A DNA stretch of 64,000 nt. Source: Siphonodentalium dalli (lineage: Eukaryota; Mollusca; Scaphopoda; Gadilida; Siphonodentaliidae). Both the position numbers and the translations under genes were made by a program. The DNA lies in NCBI GenBank assembly GCA_032622095.1, contig CP136061.1, positions 51,535,762 through 51,599,761 of the forward strand. The letters are read 5' to 3'. Every line of letters starts with the position of its first letter. Positions within the stretch are counted from its first letter, which is position 1. The notes beneath the pieces are model-generated. The model ran no database searches, was not told the origin of the DNA, and saw only the letters and a list, made by a program, of their open reading frames with translations. Shown piece after piece: positions 48,111-59,572 of the stretch.

Positions 48111-50264
48111 GCAAAAGACGAAATTGTGAGTGTTGGTCAATAGTCCCCGCAAAGTTAATCCCGTCGTGAACCCCATCCTCGCAAAGAGCGGACAGTCAAT
48201 TAATCCCGTCGTGAACCCAACACCAATGCGACGTAAACATGTGTTGCGTTCTAAAAATAGGAAGGCACTTGTTCCCGTCGAGCGATAACGTTTGCGTAAA
48301 TACGAAATTGTGAGTGTTGGTTTGTAACCGGGATTTCTGAGAAGCATTATGCCTATAACTACCCCCCCCCCCCTAAGCCCTGACCTAAGTGTCATACATA
48401 CTATAACAATGATGTTGTAAGAGTACTATGGCATCCAATAAATCTCCCCCGCATAGGAAACCACTCAATGTTCCCGTATATCTCTCGGCAGATGCTAATA
48501 ACGTTGAATGGTAAATAGATGCTCTTTATAGCGATGAGTCAAAAACAAACGCTCATTTTGATTAACCCCCGCCGTGCCTTTGCGGTGATTTGGGAGTGGA
48601 TAAAGGGTGCTCAGAGCTTCTCCAAAACGCGACAACTACGGTGTTCATGGGTTTTTACCCTTAGATGGGAAGTTTGAACTCAATCGAGCCAGCCGTTATA
48701 TATATATATATATATAGTACATATATATATATATATACGGAAGTCTCAAAATATATAGTATAGACTATCAGGTTAGCCCGCCACTGGCGGCAATCGTCAG
48801 AAACATGACAATTTTAATTTTTTAAATTATTTATTTTAATTAATATTTTAATTTAATATTTTGTTTTTCAATTTGACCCGACTTGACCTTGAATTGATCA
48901 TTTTCAAGGTCAAGGTCAGGTCGGGGTCACAATTTAACCCGTCCATGACACTTCCCGTAGGTAGCAAGTTTGAGCTCAAGCGGTTCGAGTCTATAAAGGA
49001 CACACACATATATATATCATTTGTGGGTGCCCATTTCAAGGTGAAGATCACCTCGTCCCCCGTTCCTAGGAAGCCCTAAGTACATAAGAATCACACAGAA
49101 GCGAGTTCCAGATCACGTAAACAAAACCGTATGCGAAAGCCGAAGGGAATAAAGAGCGTTAACCGGTTAACGAACCCAAATATGGAAGATATTTATCAAC
49201 GACACTGCGGATACGAACGCTCTTTAACTATCAACGCGATTAACCCCGCAGTGCCGTGTTTTGTGACTGAGAGTGGAGAACGGGTGCTCTAAGCTTCTCC
49301 AAAACGCCGCGACGACCATTCCCGTGGGATTTTACCCTTATATATGAAGTTTGGTATCGATCGGTGCAGCCGTTTTCGATTCTATAAGTACAAATATACA
49401 TGTTATATATATATATATATATATATACGGAAGTCTCAAAATATATAGGAGACTAGCAGGTTAGCCCGCCACCGGCGGCGTTTGTCCGAAACATGACATT
49501 TTTTAATTTATTTTGTTTTTATTTATATTTGTTTTTAATTTTTAATGTTTTGTTTAATTTTTTAATATTAATTTAATGTTTTTTAATTTAATTTATGTTT
49601 TTTTTAATTTTTTAATATTTATTTAATTATTAATTTAATTTATGTTTTTTTTATAATTTAATTGTTTTTTTATTATTAATTTTTATAATGAAAAATAGAC
49701 CTGATGAAATCCCCCTTTCCTAGGAACGACAGACAACGCATTCTTTGTTTTTCAATGAGTTAATTCATGGTACCAGTCCTAAACTTCCCCGTTATTTAAA
49801 CTGCCCGTGGCCATTGAGCAGCCCCTGAAGAGGTTGCCCACCCTTACGAGATGGTCAATAGTCCCCGAAAAGAGCGGACAGTCAATTAATCCCGACGTGA
49901 AATCTCTCTGCATAATATTTCGAGCGATAACGTTTCGTTGGATTGTAAACAAACGCTTCTTAGATCAATTCTGCCTTTTGCATTTTGTGTTTCTCATCCG
50001 TATTTCGTCGCATGGGGTAGTCGTTTAGCTATGTCGATTGCAATAAAGAGCGTTCGTCGTTAACATCTCCGAATATGGTCAATATAAAGATCGTTGATGC
50101 CTTAACCCCCGAAGTGGCGTTTGCGGTGATTTTGATATTTAATTTCTTCTTCTTTTTTTTAAATGTTTAAAAAAAAATTTGTTTCTGGCGGATAAATTTA
50201 CCCGATGAAATCCCCCCTTCCTAGGAACGACAGACAACGCATTCTTTGTTTTTCTTTTTTTTAA

Positions 50265-50550
50265 CCTGCCCTTACCCGTCCTAATGTCATGAAATCTCTC
50301 TGCATAATATTTCGAGCGATAACATTGCATTGCATTGAAAACAAACACTTCCCGTCGTGAAATCTCTCTGCGATGACATTGCATTGAATTGAAAACAAAC
50401 GCTTCCCGTCGTGAAATCTCTCTGCATAATATTTCGAGTCTGCCGTACCCGTCCTAATGTCGTGAAATCTCTCTGCATAATATTTCGAGCGATAACATTG
50501 CATTGAATTGAAAACAAACGCTTTCCGTCGTGAAATCGTCATACAGATAA
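50265..50550 (+). repeat. ~65-bp tandem repeats around GTGAAATCTCTCTGC
   Basis: CCCGTCGTGAAATCTCTCTG, TAATATTTCGAG, GATAACATTGCATTG and AAAACAAACGCTTC recur four to five times with variable loss of segments. The minus-strand open frames 50261-50542 come from this repeat. Confidence 0.85.
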
Positions 50551-51129
50551 GTAGATAGCGAAAACGACGCTCTTTATATAGACACTGCGGAAAACTAACG
50601 CTCTTTATATATCAACGCTATTAACCTCGAAGTGCGGTGATTTTGATGATTGGGAAGGGAGAAACGGTTCTCTGAGCTTCTCCAAAACGCGACCACGGCG
50701 GTGTCCGTGGGATTTTACACTTATATACGAAATTTCAGCTCGATGAGTGCAGTCGTTTTCGATTCTATAAAATACACACATATATATATATATACGGAAG
50801 TCTCAAAATATATAGTACTAGCAGGTTAGCCCGCCACTGGCGGCATTCGTCCCATGGCTTTGTTTCAGAAACATGACATTTTTGTAATTATTTAGTTTTT
50901 ATTTATTTTTGTTTTTTATTTTTGAATATGAATTTAATGTTTTTTAAATTTAATATATTTTGTTTCTGAATTGTTTTTTTATTGTTAATTTTTTTTAATT
51001 TAAATTGTTTTAATTAAATTGTTAATTGTTTTAATTAATTTTTTTGTTTCTGGCGGAAAAATTTACCCGTAGAAATCCCCCCTTCCTAGGAACGACAGAC
51101 AACGCATTCTTTGTTTCGTGAAAGCTCTC

Positions 51130-53070
51130 TACGATAACATTGCATTGAATTTAAAACAAACGCTTCCCGTCGGGAAATCTGTCTTCGGGTCGTTGTTGTT
51201 GGCATCACGGCTCCCGAAAACTCTCACATTGCCGAAAACGTGTATTTAGTAATATCGTTGTTGTTGATATTTACGGCTTGGGGGCTATTTTCTTATTTAG
51301 CAAGTTTGAGCTCAATCGGTTAGAGTCTATAATGGACACACTCATATATATGACACTTCCCGTTGGTAGCAAATTTGAGCTCAATCGGCATTCCCTGGAA
51401 TTTCCCGTAGATTGGCAGATTCCAGTAGCTTTATAACGGTATATCTGGGGAGAAATCTGATGCTATATTCGTGATTATCTGGGATGATTTCGGTATATAC
51501 CGGAATAAATTTCGAGCGATAACGTTTGCGTTCCCGTATAACTCTGCAGATGCGAATAACGTTGAATGGGAAACAGACGCTCTTTATAGAGATGCGTCAA
51601 AAACAAATGCTCATTAAATAATCACTTGATTAACCCCCGCCGTGCCTTTGCGGTGATTTGAGATTGGAGAACGGGTGCTCTGAGCTTCTCTAAACCACGA
51701 CCACGGTCGTGTCGGTGAGATTTGACACTTACATATAAAGTTTGAGCTCAATCTTTACACGCGTTTTGGATTCTATGAAGTACATACATACATATATACG
51801 AAGTCTCAAAATATATAGTATAGACTAGCAGGTTAGCCCGCCACTGGCGGCATTCGTCCCATGGCTTTGTTTCAGAAACATGACATTTTTTAATATGAAT
51901 TTAATGTTTTTTAAATTTAATATATTTTGTTTCTGAATTGTTTTTTTATTGTTAATTGTTTTTAATTTTAAATTGTTTTAATTAAATTGTAAATTGTTTT
52001 AATTAATTTTTTTGTTTCTGGCTGAAAAATTTACCCGTAGAAATCCCCCCTTCCTAGGAACGACAGACAACGCATTCTTTTTTCGTGAAATCTCTCTACG
52101 ATAACATTGCATTGAATTTAAAACAAACGCTTCCCGTCGGGAAATCTGTCTGCATAATATTTTGAGTCTGCCGTACCCGTCGTATTGTCGTGAAATCTCT
52201 CTGCATAATAGATAACATTGCATTTAATCTGTTGTTGGCATTCAGGGCTTCGGGTCGTTGTTGTTGGCATCACGGCTCCCCGAAAACTCTCACATTGCCG
52301 AAAACGTGTATTTAGTAATATCGTTGTTGTTGATATTTACGGCTTGGGGGCTATTTTCTTATTTAGCAAGTTTGAGCTCAATCGGTTCGAGTCTATAAAG
52401 GACACACTCATATATATGACACTTCCCGTGGGTAGTTTAGTAATATCGTTGTTGTTGATATTTACGGCTTGGGGGCTATTTTCTTATTTAGCAAGTTTGA
52501 GCTCAATCGGTTCGAGTCTATAAAGGACACACTCATATATATGACACTTCCCGTGGGTAGCAAGTTTGAGCTCAATCGGCATTCCCTGGAATTTCCCGTA
52601 GATTGGCAGATTCCAGTAGCTTTATAACGGTATATCTGGGGAGAAATCTGATGCTATATTCGTGATTATCTGGGATGATTTCGGTATATAATTATATACT
52701 GTAAAAACAAAGCGTGCCATCCGTGCTCGCAGGGTTGGTCAGAAACAAATGTTTTTTAAATTTAATGTATGTTCCGTATATCTCTCTGCAGATGCAAATA
52801 ACGTTGAATGGCAAACAGACGCTCTTTATAGAGATGCGTCAAAAACAAACGCTCATTAAATAATCACTTGATTAACCCACGCCGTGCCTTTGCGGTGATT
52901 TGAGATTGGAGAACGGGTGCTCTGAGCTTCTCTAAACTGCGACCACGGTCGTGTCGGTGTGATTTGACACTTACATAGGAAGTTTGAGCTCAATCTGTAC
53001 ACGCGTTTTGGATTCTATGAAGTACATACATACATATATACGAAGTCTCAAAATATATAGTATAGACTAG
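51130..53070 (+). repeat. Local segmental duplication of ~1-kb module
   Basis: Sequence at about 51185-51500 recurs at about 52250-52695 (TCGGGTCGTTGTTGTTGGCA, GGAATTTCCCGTAGATTGGC, GGGGAGAAATCTGATGC), and 51530-51860 recurs at 52770-53070. The second copy has an internal ~124-bp tandem duplication: the TTTAGTAATATCGTTGTTG...CACTTCCCGTGGGTAG segment at 52313-52437 repeats at 52437-52560. Confidence 0.85.
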
Positions 53071-53080
53071 AAGGTGACCC

Positions 53081-53760
53081 GACTTCGTCCGGGCTTTGAC
53101 CTTGAATTGTCCATTTTGAAGGTCGAGGTTAAGTGGGGTTACGATTTGACCAGTCCAAAACACTGCCCGGACAAAAGTACCCGACAAACGGGCCCGTCGA
53201 AACCCATCCGGTTTTACCCGATTTGACCTTGAATTGATCATTTTGAAGGTGAAGGTCATGTCGAGGTCACGATTTGACCAGTCCAAAGCACTCAGTGGAC
53301 AAAAGTAACCCTATGTATAAAATTTCGTCGAAATCCCATCAAAATTGGCGATTTGACCCTGAATTGACCCGATTTCAAGGTCAAGGTCACGTCGTACGGG
53401 CAAATGAATATGCTTATGAGACTCCCCATACGAAGGTACCCCCACATACCAAGTTTCATCGAAATCCCGTGATATTCGGGCGTTTGACCTTGGAATGACC
53501 CGATTTCAAGGTCAAGGTCACGTCGCACGGGCAAATGAATATGATTATGAGACTCCCAATACGAATGTACCCCACGTACAAAGTTTCATCGAAATCCCGT
53601 GATATTCGGGCGTTTGACATTGGAATGACCCGATTTCAAGGTCAAGGTCACGTTGCACGGACAAATTAATCTTCCCATGCCACCCCCGGCCGAAAATACC
53701 CCCACATACCAAGTTTCATCGAAATCGGGTCGGCCGTTTTCGAGTTCATCGCGAACACAC
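53081..53760 (+). repeat. ~130-bp tandem repeats with TGACCTTGA/TCAAGGTCA half sites
   Basis: About five units. GATATTCGGGCGTTTGAC falls at 53471 and 53601 (130-bp spacing), with older units from about 53085. Each has TTTGACCYTGRAWTGACCC and TTTCAAGGTCAAGGTCACGT. The array ends in GAACACACACACACACAC and CCAAAATATATAATAGATAG, like a retroelement tail. Confidence 0.88.
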
Positions 53761-53916
53761 ACACACACACAGACAGATCTTCCAAAATATATAATAGATA
53801 GAAGATAATATAAAACATATAAGTTTACAGTAATAGAATGATTTGAACCAAAACCCGACACAGTAAAAAATTATGTTCTGTACACAATCATAAGTTGTTC
53901 ATATATAGAGGATATG

Positions 53917-54035
53917 AAATGAGTGTTTCTCTCATGTGATATTTATGAAACGAGTCTAAGAATTTTCAGTTTTCTCGAGCCTCCGGCGAGAGAAAACTGA
54001 AAATTCGTGACGAGTTTCATAAATATCATTTGAGA
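53917..54035. repeat. Inverted repeat, ~57-bp arms
   Basis: GAGTGTTTCTCTCATGTGAT ... AATTTTCAGTTTTCTCGAGCC pairs with GGCGAGAGAAAACTGAAAATT ... CATTTGAGAGAAACAC, with a very short loop at CTCCGG. Near-perfect apart from small indels. Confidence 0.92.
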
Positions 54036-55470
54036 GAAACACGAATTACATATTCTATTTATCATATGACACCTATAAATTGATTATGATGTTCAAAACG
54101 CACACAAATAACTAAATAGCTATATGACATCGGCAGTAAAAGGTTAATGTGACGTCACTTCATTGCACCGGAAGCCCAATTACACCTGGTGAACTAGCAG
54201 AAATAATGTGCACGCGAAGATATAGTGCGCTATTCTGTTCTCAGTTTGTGACATTATATCGTATGTTTATTAGATAAATACGAATTGCATAATTCTATTT
54301 ATCGTATAACAATGTCCAAAACTATATATTTCAAGATTATAATTGCGAGAATTTCGGCATCGCATTGATTGACGCGCACGAATTTGACCTGCATTTAGTT
54401 AGAGATACGGCTCGGCCCCGGCTGTCATTCAGCCAATCAGAACACACTTTTTGTCAACAAACCAATCAAATTATCGGAAGGTGATATGAACTAGTAATTC
54501 ATATGAAATTGATTTATGACATACTTTCCAACGTAAATAATGATTGAGTCATATGATAAATAAATATATATATATATTACATATCTTGTTGTGTGTATGC
54601 CTTATCTCCATGCAGTGTCTATGCGTGTAAAAAGACTGACATCTTGAATAAGAGGTACATGATATACGGTAGTGATATTTTTTGTTTAACCTTGTCTTTA
54701 CTAAATACTCATTGACGAGTAGTTATCCCTAAGCAAACCATCGTTTCTTGAACTTATTATCTGAACATTTCCCACCAATGGATATGATTTCTTCTGTAAT
54801 TTCTAATGTCTGTACAGTACTTCAGGTATCCGCTAATATTACCTGAACATCCCTCCAGCTGAATCATAGACCCATCCAAGTATACTTTTATAAGTGAATT
54901 GGAGAATCCATTTAGTACAGAAAGGGTTAACCACTAAATATCTATGCAAAGGTCCGATTTGACGCCAAATAATCAAAAATCCAATTCAATATTCCGCTTA
55001 ACAGACACAAGAACAATAAAGATACTTGCATTCTATAAATCCATAAAAGAAATATACGTCGAAGACGACCAAAAAGCTCAGAATTGAGAACGGGTGTTTG
55101 TTTATGTACAAGAAGCATGGGCACTCTTTAAAAAAATGCGAGCATATGGAGTTTTTGCTATGGGTGGAAAAAACATTTCAAAACATATTAAAACTTCCTG
55201 TTATGAAAGTCGATATCTGGGCATCAAATCCTCATATCTATTGTCCATGGGTCTGATCTAATTAGTTTCTGGTATACAGAAAACGCACAGATGTGAAATA
55301 GAAAATGGAACAAATGTATATATACATATATACATGCTACTAATAGGATGGGTCTTAAATAATGGCACGGGAAAATATAAAACATAATTGCGCAGACGAG
55401 GTGTTCCGTGTCTGAATTTTTCCAGACGCCGCTTTGAAAGAAAAACGTAATGTAAAGGAAACAATATTGA
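54036..55470. other. No recognised gene
   Basis: Contains further CTATTTATCRTATRACA words (54054, 54295) and TCATATGATAAATA (54548), suggesting a larger decayed element around the 53.9-kb foldback. No coding signal. Confidence 0.4.
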
Positions 55471-55650
55471 AGGTACACAATCCGATTCAATGGTCCCCGT
55501 ATCATCATACTCCAACAGCAACAACATTTCTTCAAAAGACGCTTTAGTTATCATAATCGATTATAAACCAAACAATAATGCTATCCACTGTCAACTCTAG
55601 TTAAAATTTTCCAAAACGTTATATATCAACATTTTGTTCAACGCAATTTG
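55471..55650 (-). mobile_element. Relic of the TTAA MITE family, one end only
   Basis: AGGTACACAATCCGATTCAA, TGGTCCCCGTATCATCATAC and TCCAACAGCAACAACA match the reverse complement of the right end of copy 1 (5501-5966). Weaker matches (TTATCATAATCGATTATAA, CAATAATGCTA) continue to about 55650. No opposite end was found. Confidence 0.75.
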
Positions 55651-55980
55651 GTGTCGAGAGTATGTCAGTCGGCTCGTCGAATATTTGCTAGGCCGCCAAA
55701 TATTCCAGGTGGTGAAAAATAACATATTTTAAAAATCGATAGCTGATAACTCAGAACTTTAATGCACTCAGAAAAATCAGAGGCCGTATAGGTATTCTGG
55801 AGTGCCTACGACGGTCTTTGGTAGTCCAGAGCACCAAACTGACGCTGCGCTGGTATCCCAGGATCCCACAGAGGTCTGTAATACCAACAGCGTTGTGCAG
55901 TTAGCATACTACGACTCGCAATCGTATCGATTACAGGTTGGAAGTTTCAAAGCGCTGTTATCTAGAGTTACGGTTCTTGC
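55651..55980. other. No recognisable feature
   Basis: Unique-looking DNA up to the outer edge of the large inverted repeat. Confidence 0.4.
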
Positions 55981-56046
55981 GATCGCAGTGCCAATCGCAC
56001 TTCATTCTTTGTTTTCAAATCATCTGGACGAAAAATAATACCATCA

Positions 56047-56137
56047 ATGGCGGTCCTTGTGGACAAATGGACTTTGGCGGATGTGTGTAATTGGCTCACT
56101 GACTGCGGTTTGGAGGAATTAGTTGATTCATTTAAAG
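56047..56137 (+). pseudogene. SAM-domain exon fragment, left arm
   Basis: From ATG the reading is MAVLVDKWTLADVCNWLTDC then GLEELVDSFK, followed by G|GTTTGT. The pattern W-x5-V-x2-WL-x3-GL-x5-F is the N-terminal half of a sterile alpha motif, a protein-protein or RNA-binding fold. The exon would be 91 nt, ending in phase 1. Its donor GTTTGT is weaker than the GTATGT of the mirror copy. After 75-80 bp comes TTTTCAG, a possible acceptor, but the following codons in this arm begin ACTAGG with a stop in the joined frame. The rest of the SAM fold is not seen nearby. Together with the C-terminal exon at 57358 it resembles SAMD3-like multigene-family proteins, which place a SAM domain upstream of that C-terminal region. 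Broken copy. Confidence 0.55.
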
Positions 56138-57357
56138 GTTTGTCTTATATCATTATTTCTTTTCGCCAATTTCGGGCATTTTTTAATTTTACTATGATTT
56201 CACTGTTTTCAGACTAGGCGACCAGAGGAGTGTGTTCGACACTCAGACAAATTTGGAGATCCACAAACCGATGTAAATTAGATCGTTCGAGTTAAAATAG
56301 ATAAATCGTTCTATTTCCAAGTCTGGGCAAGTTTATAGAAGGACTATTTTACAAGTACGGTATCAAGCAATAAAAGAGTGAGATTATCAAAAAAGATCAC
56401 TAATTATGATTCGTACAAAATAATTCGGTTTCAAAATATATACATGTAATTATTCTATTGATAAATTAAGTTCAATCTTTTATTAACCCTTATCAGTAGA
56501 GTGATTTTTGGTATTTTGATATTTTCCTAAAAATACACCAGATAGTGAGGGTAGGGTACGAGTATGAGTACGTCCGACACCGACCATTGAAGGCACACAC
56601 AAACATTATAGAAATACAGTATTATACACAAAAACTGAATATTATTATTTTTAAAAGATTGAGCATAATTCAACATTTTAGAATAAAATACTAGTAGGTA
56701 CAGATATTCGCCCCAGCGTAAAAGATTCAGCCAAATATGTTGTCCGAAGAGTACATCCGAAACCGTGGAATTGCCCACCTGTGGTCAGGTCACTACTCCC
56801 AATACGGTCTCAGTTAATGAGCAATTCGCACATGCGCGGCATGATGTCGTCCGAAGCTTTGATTTTGCGAGATTTGATACCCCTGCGTCTGTCCGAGCCG
56901 ATAATTAATCATGTATTCGCTATTTGCTTCAATGGTGCGATCTCATTATGATATAACTGTTGTGTCAGTAAAAATCGGCGCGTTTGTTTTAATTCAGCGC
57001 TCATCAATGTTACGATTCTGGAATTTCAAATTCCTGCACCAGTAAAAGGGAATCTTTTTCCTTCGGGTACCACTCAGTTACATAACGTAATCTGTTTATG
57101 GCTCCTCTCCTTTGTGAGGGACGTGTGGCATTTATATGGCTGAATAGAATTAACCATATGCTTCCGAACCGGGTACTGGCTTATTGCTAGTGTCCGAGTT
57201 CAAACAATTATTTTGTTTGTATGTCAAGCGTTTTTTGACAAAATTTCACCCAATTGCATTCTTAGTCAATAGTCAGACAGTGCCTCTTAACCAGATATTG
57301 TCAGAACAGAGGTAATTTAAACAAATTTTATTAACTCATATTCAATCTCATTCACAG

Positions 57358-57603
57358 GTTCCACTTGGACCAACACCGGCACTGGTGCTAAAAGGGTGTG
57401 TTTGTGTGCACCTCTTCTCATGTGACAAGATAGCCATTGTGATGGACGAAATGGAGATTTGTGACATGACGCTGGCAATATCTCTACTGATGTCGACCTA
57501 CTTCGTGTTTGGGATACAATATACACGGAAGGTCAAGAATACAATGATATTTCTGGAAAAGCATGTCATGAAACTAGATGGCGTTAGTTCACTAACCAAC
57601 TGA
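57358..57603 (+). pseudogene. SAMD3-like C-terminal exon fragment, left arm
   Basis: CTCATTCACAG ending at 57357 is a good splice acceptor. The open frame then reads VPLGPTPALVLKGCVC ... SCDKIAIVMDEMEICDMTLA ... LLMSTYFVFGIQYTRKVKNT ... MIFLEKHVMKLDG. The pattern TPALVLKG, VxMDxxE, YFVFGIxY and FLEK resembles the C-terminal domain of SAMD3-like proteins known from many fish and invertebrate genomes (recognition from memory; medium-low certainty). The frame ends early at TGA (57601-57603). The mirror copy has GGA at this position and reads 11 residues further, so this arm carries a nonsense change. The acceptor is phase 0 while the SAM exon donor is phase 1, so at least one exon between them is missing. 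Confidence 0.45.
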
Positions 57604-58403
57604 GTCATTATATTTCACAACATGATAATGAAATAGGGTTATCATTTAAAAGGATATACTGTTGATACATGGATTCGTAAAGACAGAATCGACCATTTTA
57701 AGGTCAAAGGTGCCGTTAATTTCGAGGGCTGTAGTGGAAATCTTATGGATAGATAGATATATATTAGTTTGCAGAAAAACATTCTTATTTCATTCCATAA
57801 TAACGATTTAAATTTTGTTTACAAAATTACATCTGACCTTAAAATTGACGATTCTGACTTTACGAATCCGTGTAATGATTTACATGTGTAAATCCATGTA
57901 GTGACTCCGTTGGTACATGTAAATTTCTTTGATCAGTGTGTATATATATATACATTCCATGTTATCACATTAACTGTTGAATTTAATAAATAATTTAACT
58001 AGTTTCTTCTTTTTCTCATATGATAGCAACATGGGTATGAATTGTCCAGATCTAAAAACATGTATAATGCAGAGCTGATAGTTATCTGCCTTGAGTGGAA
58101 TGTTGTACATGAATAAAAATGCTGTATCAGTTGGATGCTAATAGTATTTTGAGTGCATAGCTCTATTAGATCACCTCATGTGTGGTACACTTCTGTTTTC
58201 CTAGCCACTATCCGAGGAAATAGCCCAGGGATGATTTGGCACCAGCCCTTCTAATAACTCTCTACATCTACTCTCTAGTCACGTAACTCACGTTACGTAT
58301 TCATGTTCGTGATCCCACCGATGGCAACAGTCACACTCTGGTGAATCTTGTCGTCAGTAGAATATCAGGCTGGATTATTGGATGCGACTCGTGTAGTACC
58401 AAC

Positions 58404-58725
58404 ATTAGGTTGGTAGTCTGGAGTATCAAATATATTTTGGTATTCTGGAGTGCCAAAAACAGGTTGGCAGTCTGGCGTACCAAATATATTTTGGTACTCT
58501 GGAGTACCAAAATTTGGGTACTCCATGAGGGTCTATGGAGTACCTAATTTGGCACTCCAGAGTACCAAATACGAAGTACCAAAAGTGTTGTGGTACTCCG
58601 GAGTACCATTCAGGTTTGGTACTCTGGAGTACCAAAACCTCATTTGGTACTCTGGAGTACCACAATTTTGGTACTCCGTGTGGGACAGCCGGAGTACCAA
58701 ATTTGGTACTCCAGAGTACCGGAGT
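58404..58725. repeat. Array of GGTACTCCRGAGTACC palindromes, left arm
   Basis: About 12 units of the 16-bp palindrome GGTACTCYGGAGTACC and variants, separated by AAA...TTT spacers that are themselves self-complementary. Some units have extended loops, e.g. GGTACTCCATGAG/CTATGGAGTACC around 58525-58553. The array sits at the inner end of the arm. Overlapping open frames are repeat artefacts. Confidence 0.95.
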
Positions 58726-58762
58726 TTTTAGAGTGTGGTGGGTTTTTCGACTAGAATAAAGT

Positions 58763-58832
58763 AGTTTTTACCCCCGAAGCCAAAGAAATAGTAATTCAGT
58801 TGCGTTAATTCGGATTATATATATATCTTTAA
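58763..58832 (-). mobile_element. Relic end of the TTAA MITE family
   Basis: AGTTTTTACCCCCGAAGCC and AAAGAAATAGTAATT match the right end of copy 2 (33194-33249). It closes with ATTCGGATT...CTTTAA. Only this end is present. Confidence 0.8.
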
Positions 58833-58863
58833 TTACACTGGGCATTATATAGTATTATAAGTT

Positions 58864-58988
58864 ACAGTGTCTCCAGTTGTCTGGTACCAAGCGAGGTCCT
58901 AAATTGACGTTAAACCCTCAATCAACCAATCAACCAATCAACCAGGCGAGCCCAGTTCCACGCTATATCAGACAACTGGAGACACTGT
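58864..58988. repeat. 20-bp inverted repeat enclosing a SINE-like tail
   Basis: ACAGTGTCTCCAGTTGTCTG (58864-58883) and its complement (58969-58988) enclose GAGGTCCTAAATTGACGTTA followed by AACC(AATC)n-like CAATCAACCAATCAACC. ACGTTAAA plus a short tandem tail resembles SINE 3' ends, but there is no A/B box here. Confidence 0.6.
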
Positions 58989-59344
58989 AAGGTATTTACC
59001 ATGTCGACAATTTTATCTGACATTCAGGACATTAGAAACATTAAACCGCTCACGCGTTTCCACGAAGACTGCAAAACAGCAAAAAAAAGAACGCACTGAA
59101 CACTTTGTCCGATATATATATATTTAATGTCTTACATATATGAAGAGTTGTTTAACACATATCATATATACATAGGAAACATAGACACAGTATGGTCAAT
59201 ATATAATCTGGTTAACCGAGGGGTTGTGAGGTAATATTAAACATGCCAACAAGTATCTGAAAGTGGAACGCAAAATAAGGATCGTGAATAGCTTGCGGAC
59301 AATCGTATATATATGGAGTCCGGAGGTGACATCCGAATTTTGTT
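58989..59344. other. No recognisable feature
   Basis: Short AT-rich spacer with a (TA)n run near 59115. Confidence 0.5.
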
Positions 59345-59572
59345 TATACAGTCGTGGCCACAAGAATATAAAGTCGTGGCTACAAGAAACAAGTCGTGTC
59401 CAAGAGAAATAAGTTGTGGCCACGAGAAACAAGTCGTGGCCACGAGATAAAAGTCGTGGCCACAATAATATTAAGTTGTGGCCACGAGAATACGAAGTCG
59501 TGGCCACGAGAATAAAGTCGTGGGCTTGAGAAACAAGTCGTGGCCACGAGAAACAAGTTGTGTAGAGAATGC
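59345..59572 (+). repeat. ~20-bp minisatellite AAGTCGTGGCCACGAGAAAC
   Basis: Eleven or so units with core GTCGTGGCCACGAGAA, itself containing the palindrome CGTGGCCACG. The spacers vary (ATAAA, AACAA, AATATTA). Confidence 0.93.

Larger units (their letters stand above)
46969..53805 (+). repeat. Mosaic of head-to-tail interspersed-repeat modules
   Basis: Left module borders CTAGCAGGTTAGCCCGCC (or variants) fall at 46969, 47663, 48765, 49453, 50818, 51825 and 53067. Each, after the first, is directly preceded by the right border ACGGAAGTCTCAAAATATAT plus AGTATAGA. Module interiors share GACGCTCTTTAT...AACGCTC, GATTAACCCCCGCCGTGCC, GGAGAACGGGTGCTCTGAGC and TCTATAAAGTACA(TA)n. Modules are 0.7-1.4 kb. 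AT-rich TTTTTAATTT runs fill several (48800-48870, 49495-49690, 50875-51050, 51890-52015). The arrangement suggests repeated insertion of one family into its own tail, or tandem duplication. The family could not be named. Confidence 0.8.
55981..58738 (+). repeat. Left arm of a giant inverted repeat (2.76 kb)
   Basis: The sequence from GATCGCAGTGCCAATCGCAC to GGAGTTTTTAGAGTGT recurs in reverse complement at 60450-63195. Checked stretches (56040-56250, 56520-56820, 57060-57620, 58360-58730) match almost base for base, with scattered substitutions and small indels. Confidence 0.97.

Noticed and set aside
55802-56038. 78-codon frame just before the left SAM exon, a possible first exon
   Set aside because: Most of it lies outside the inverted repeat, is not shared with the right arm, and shows no similarity to a SAM-protein leader.
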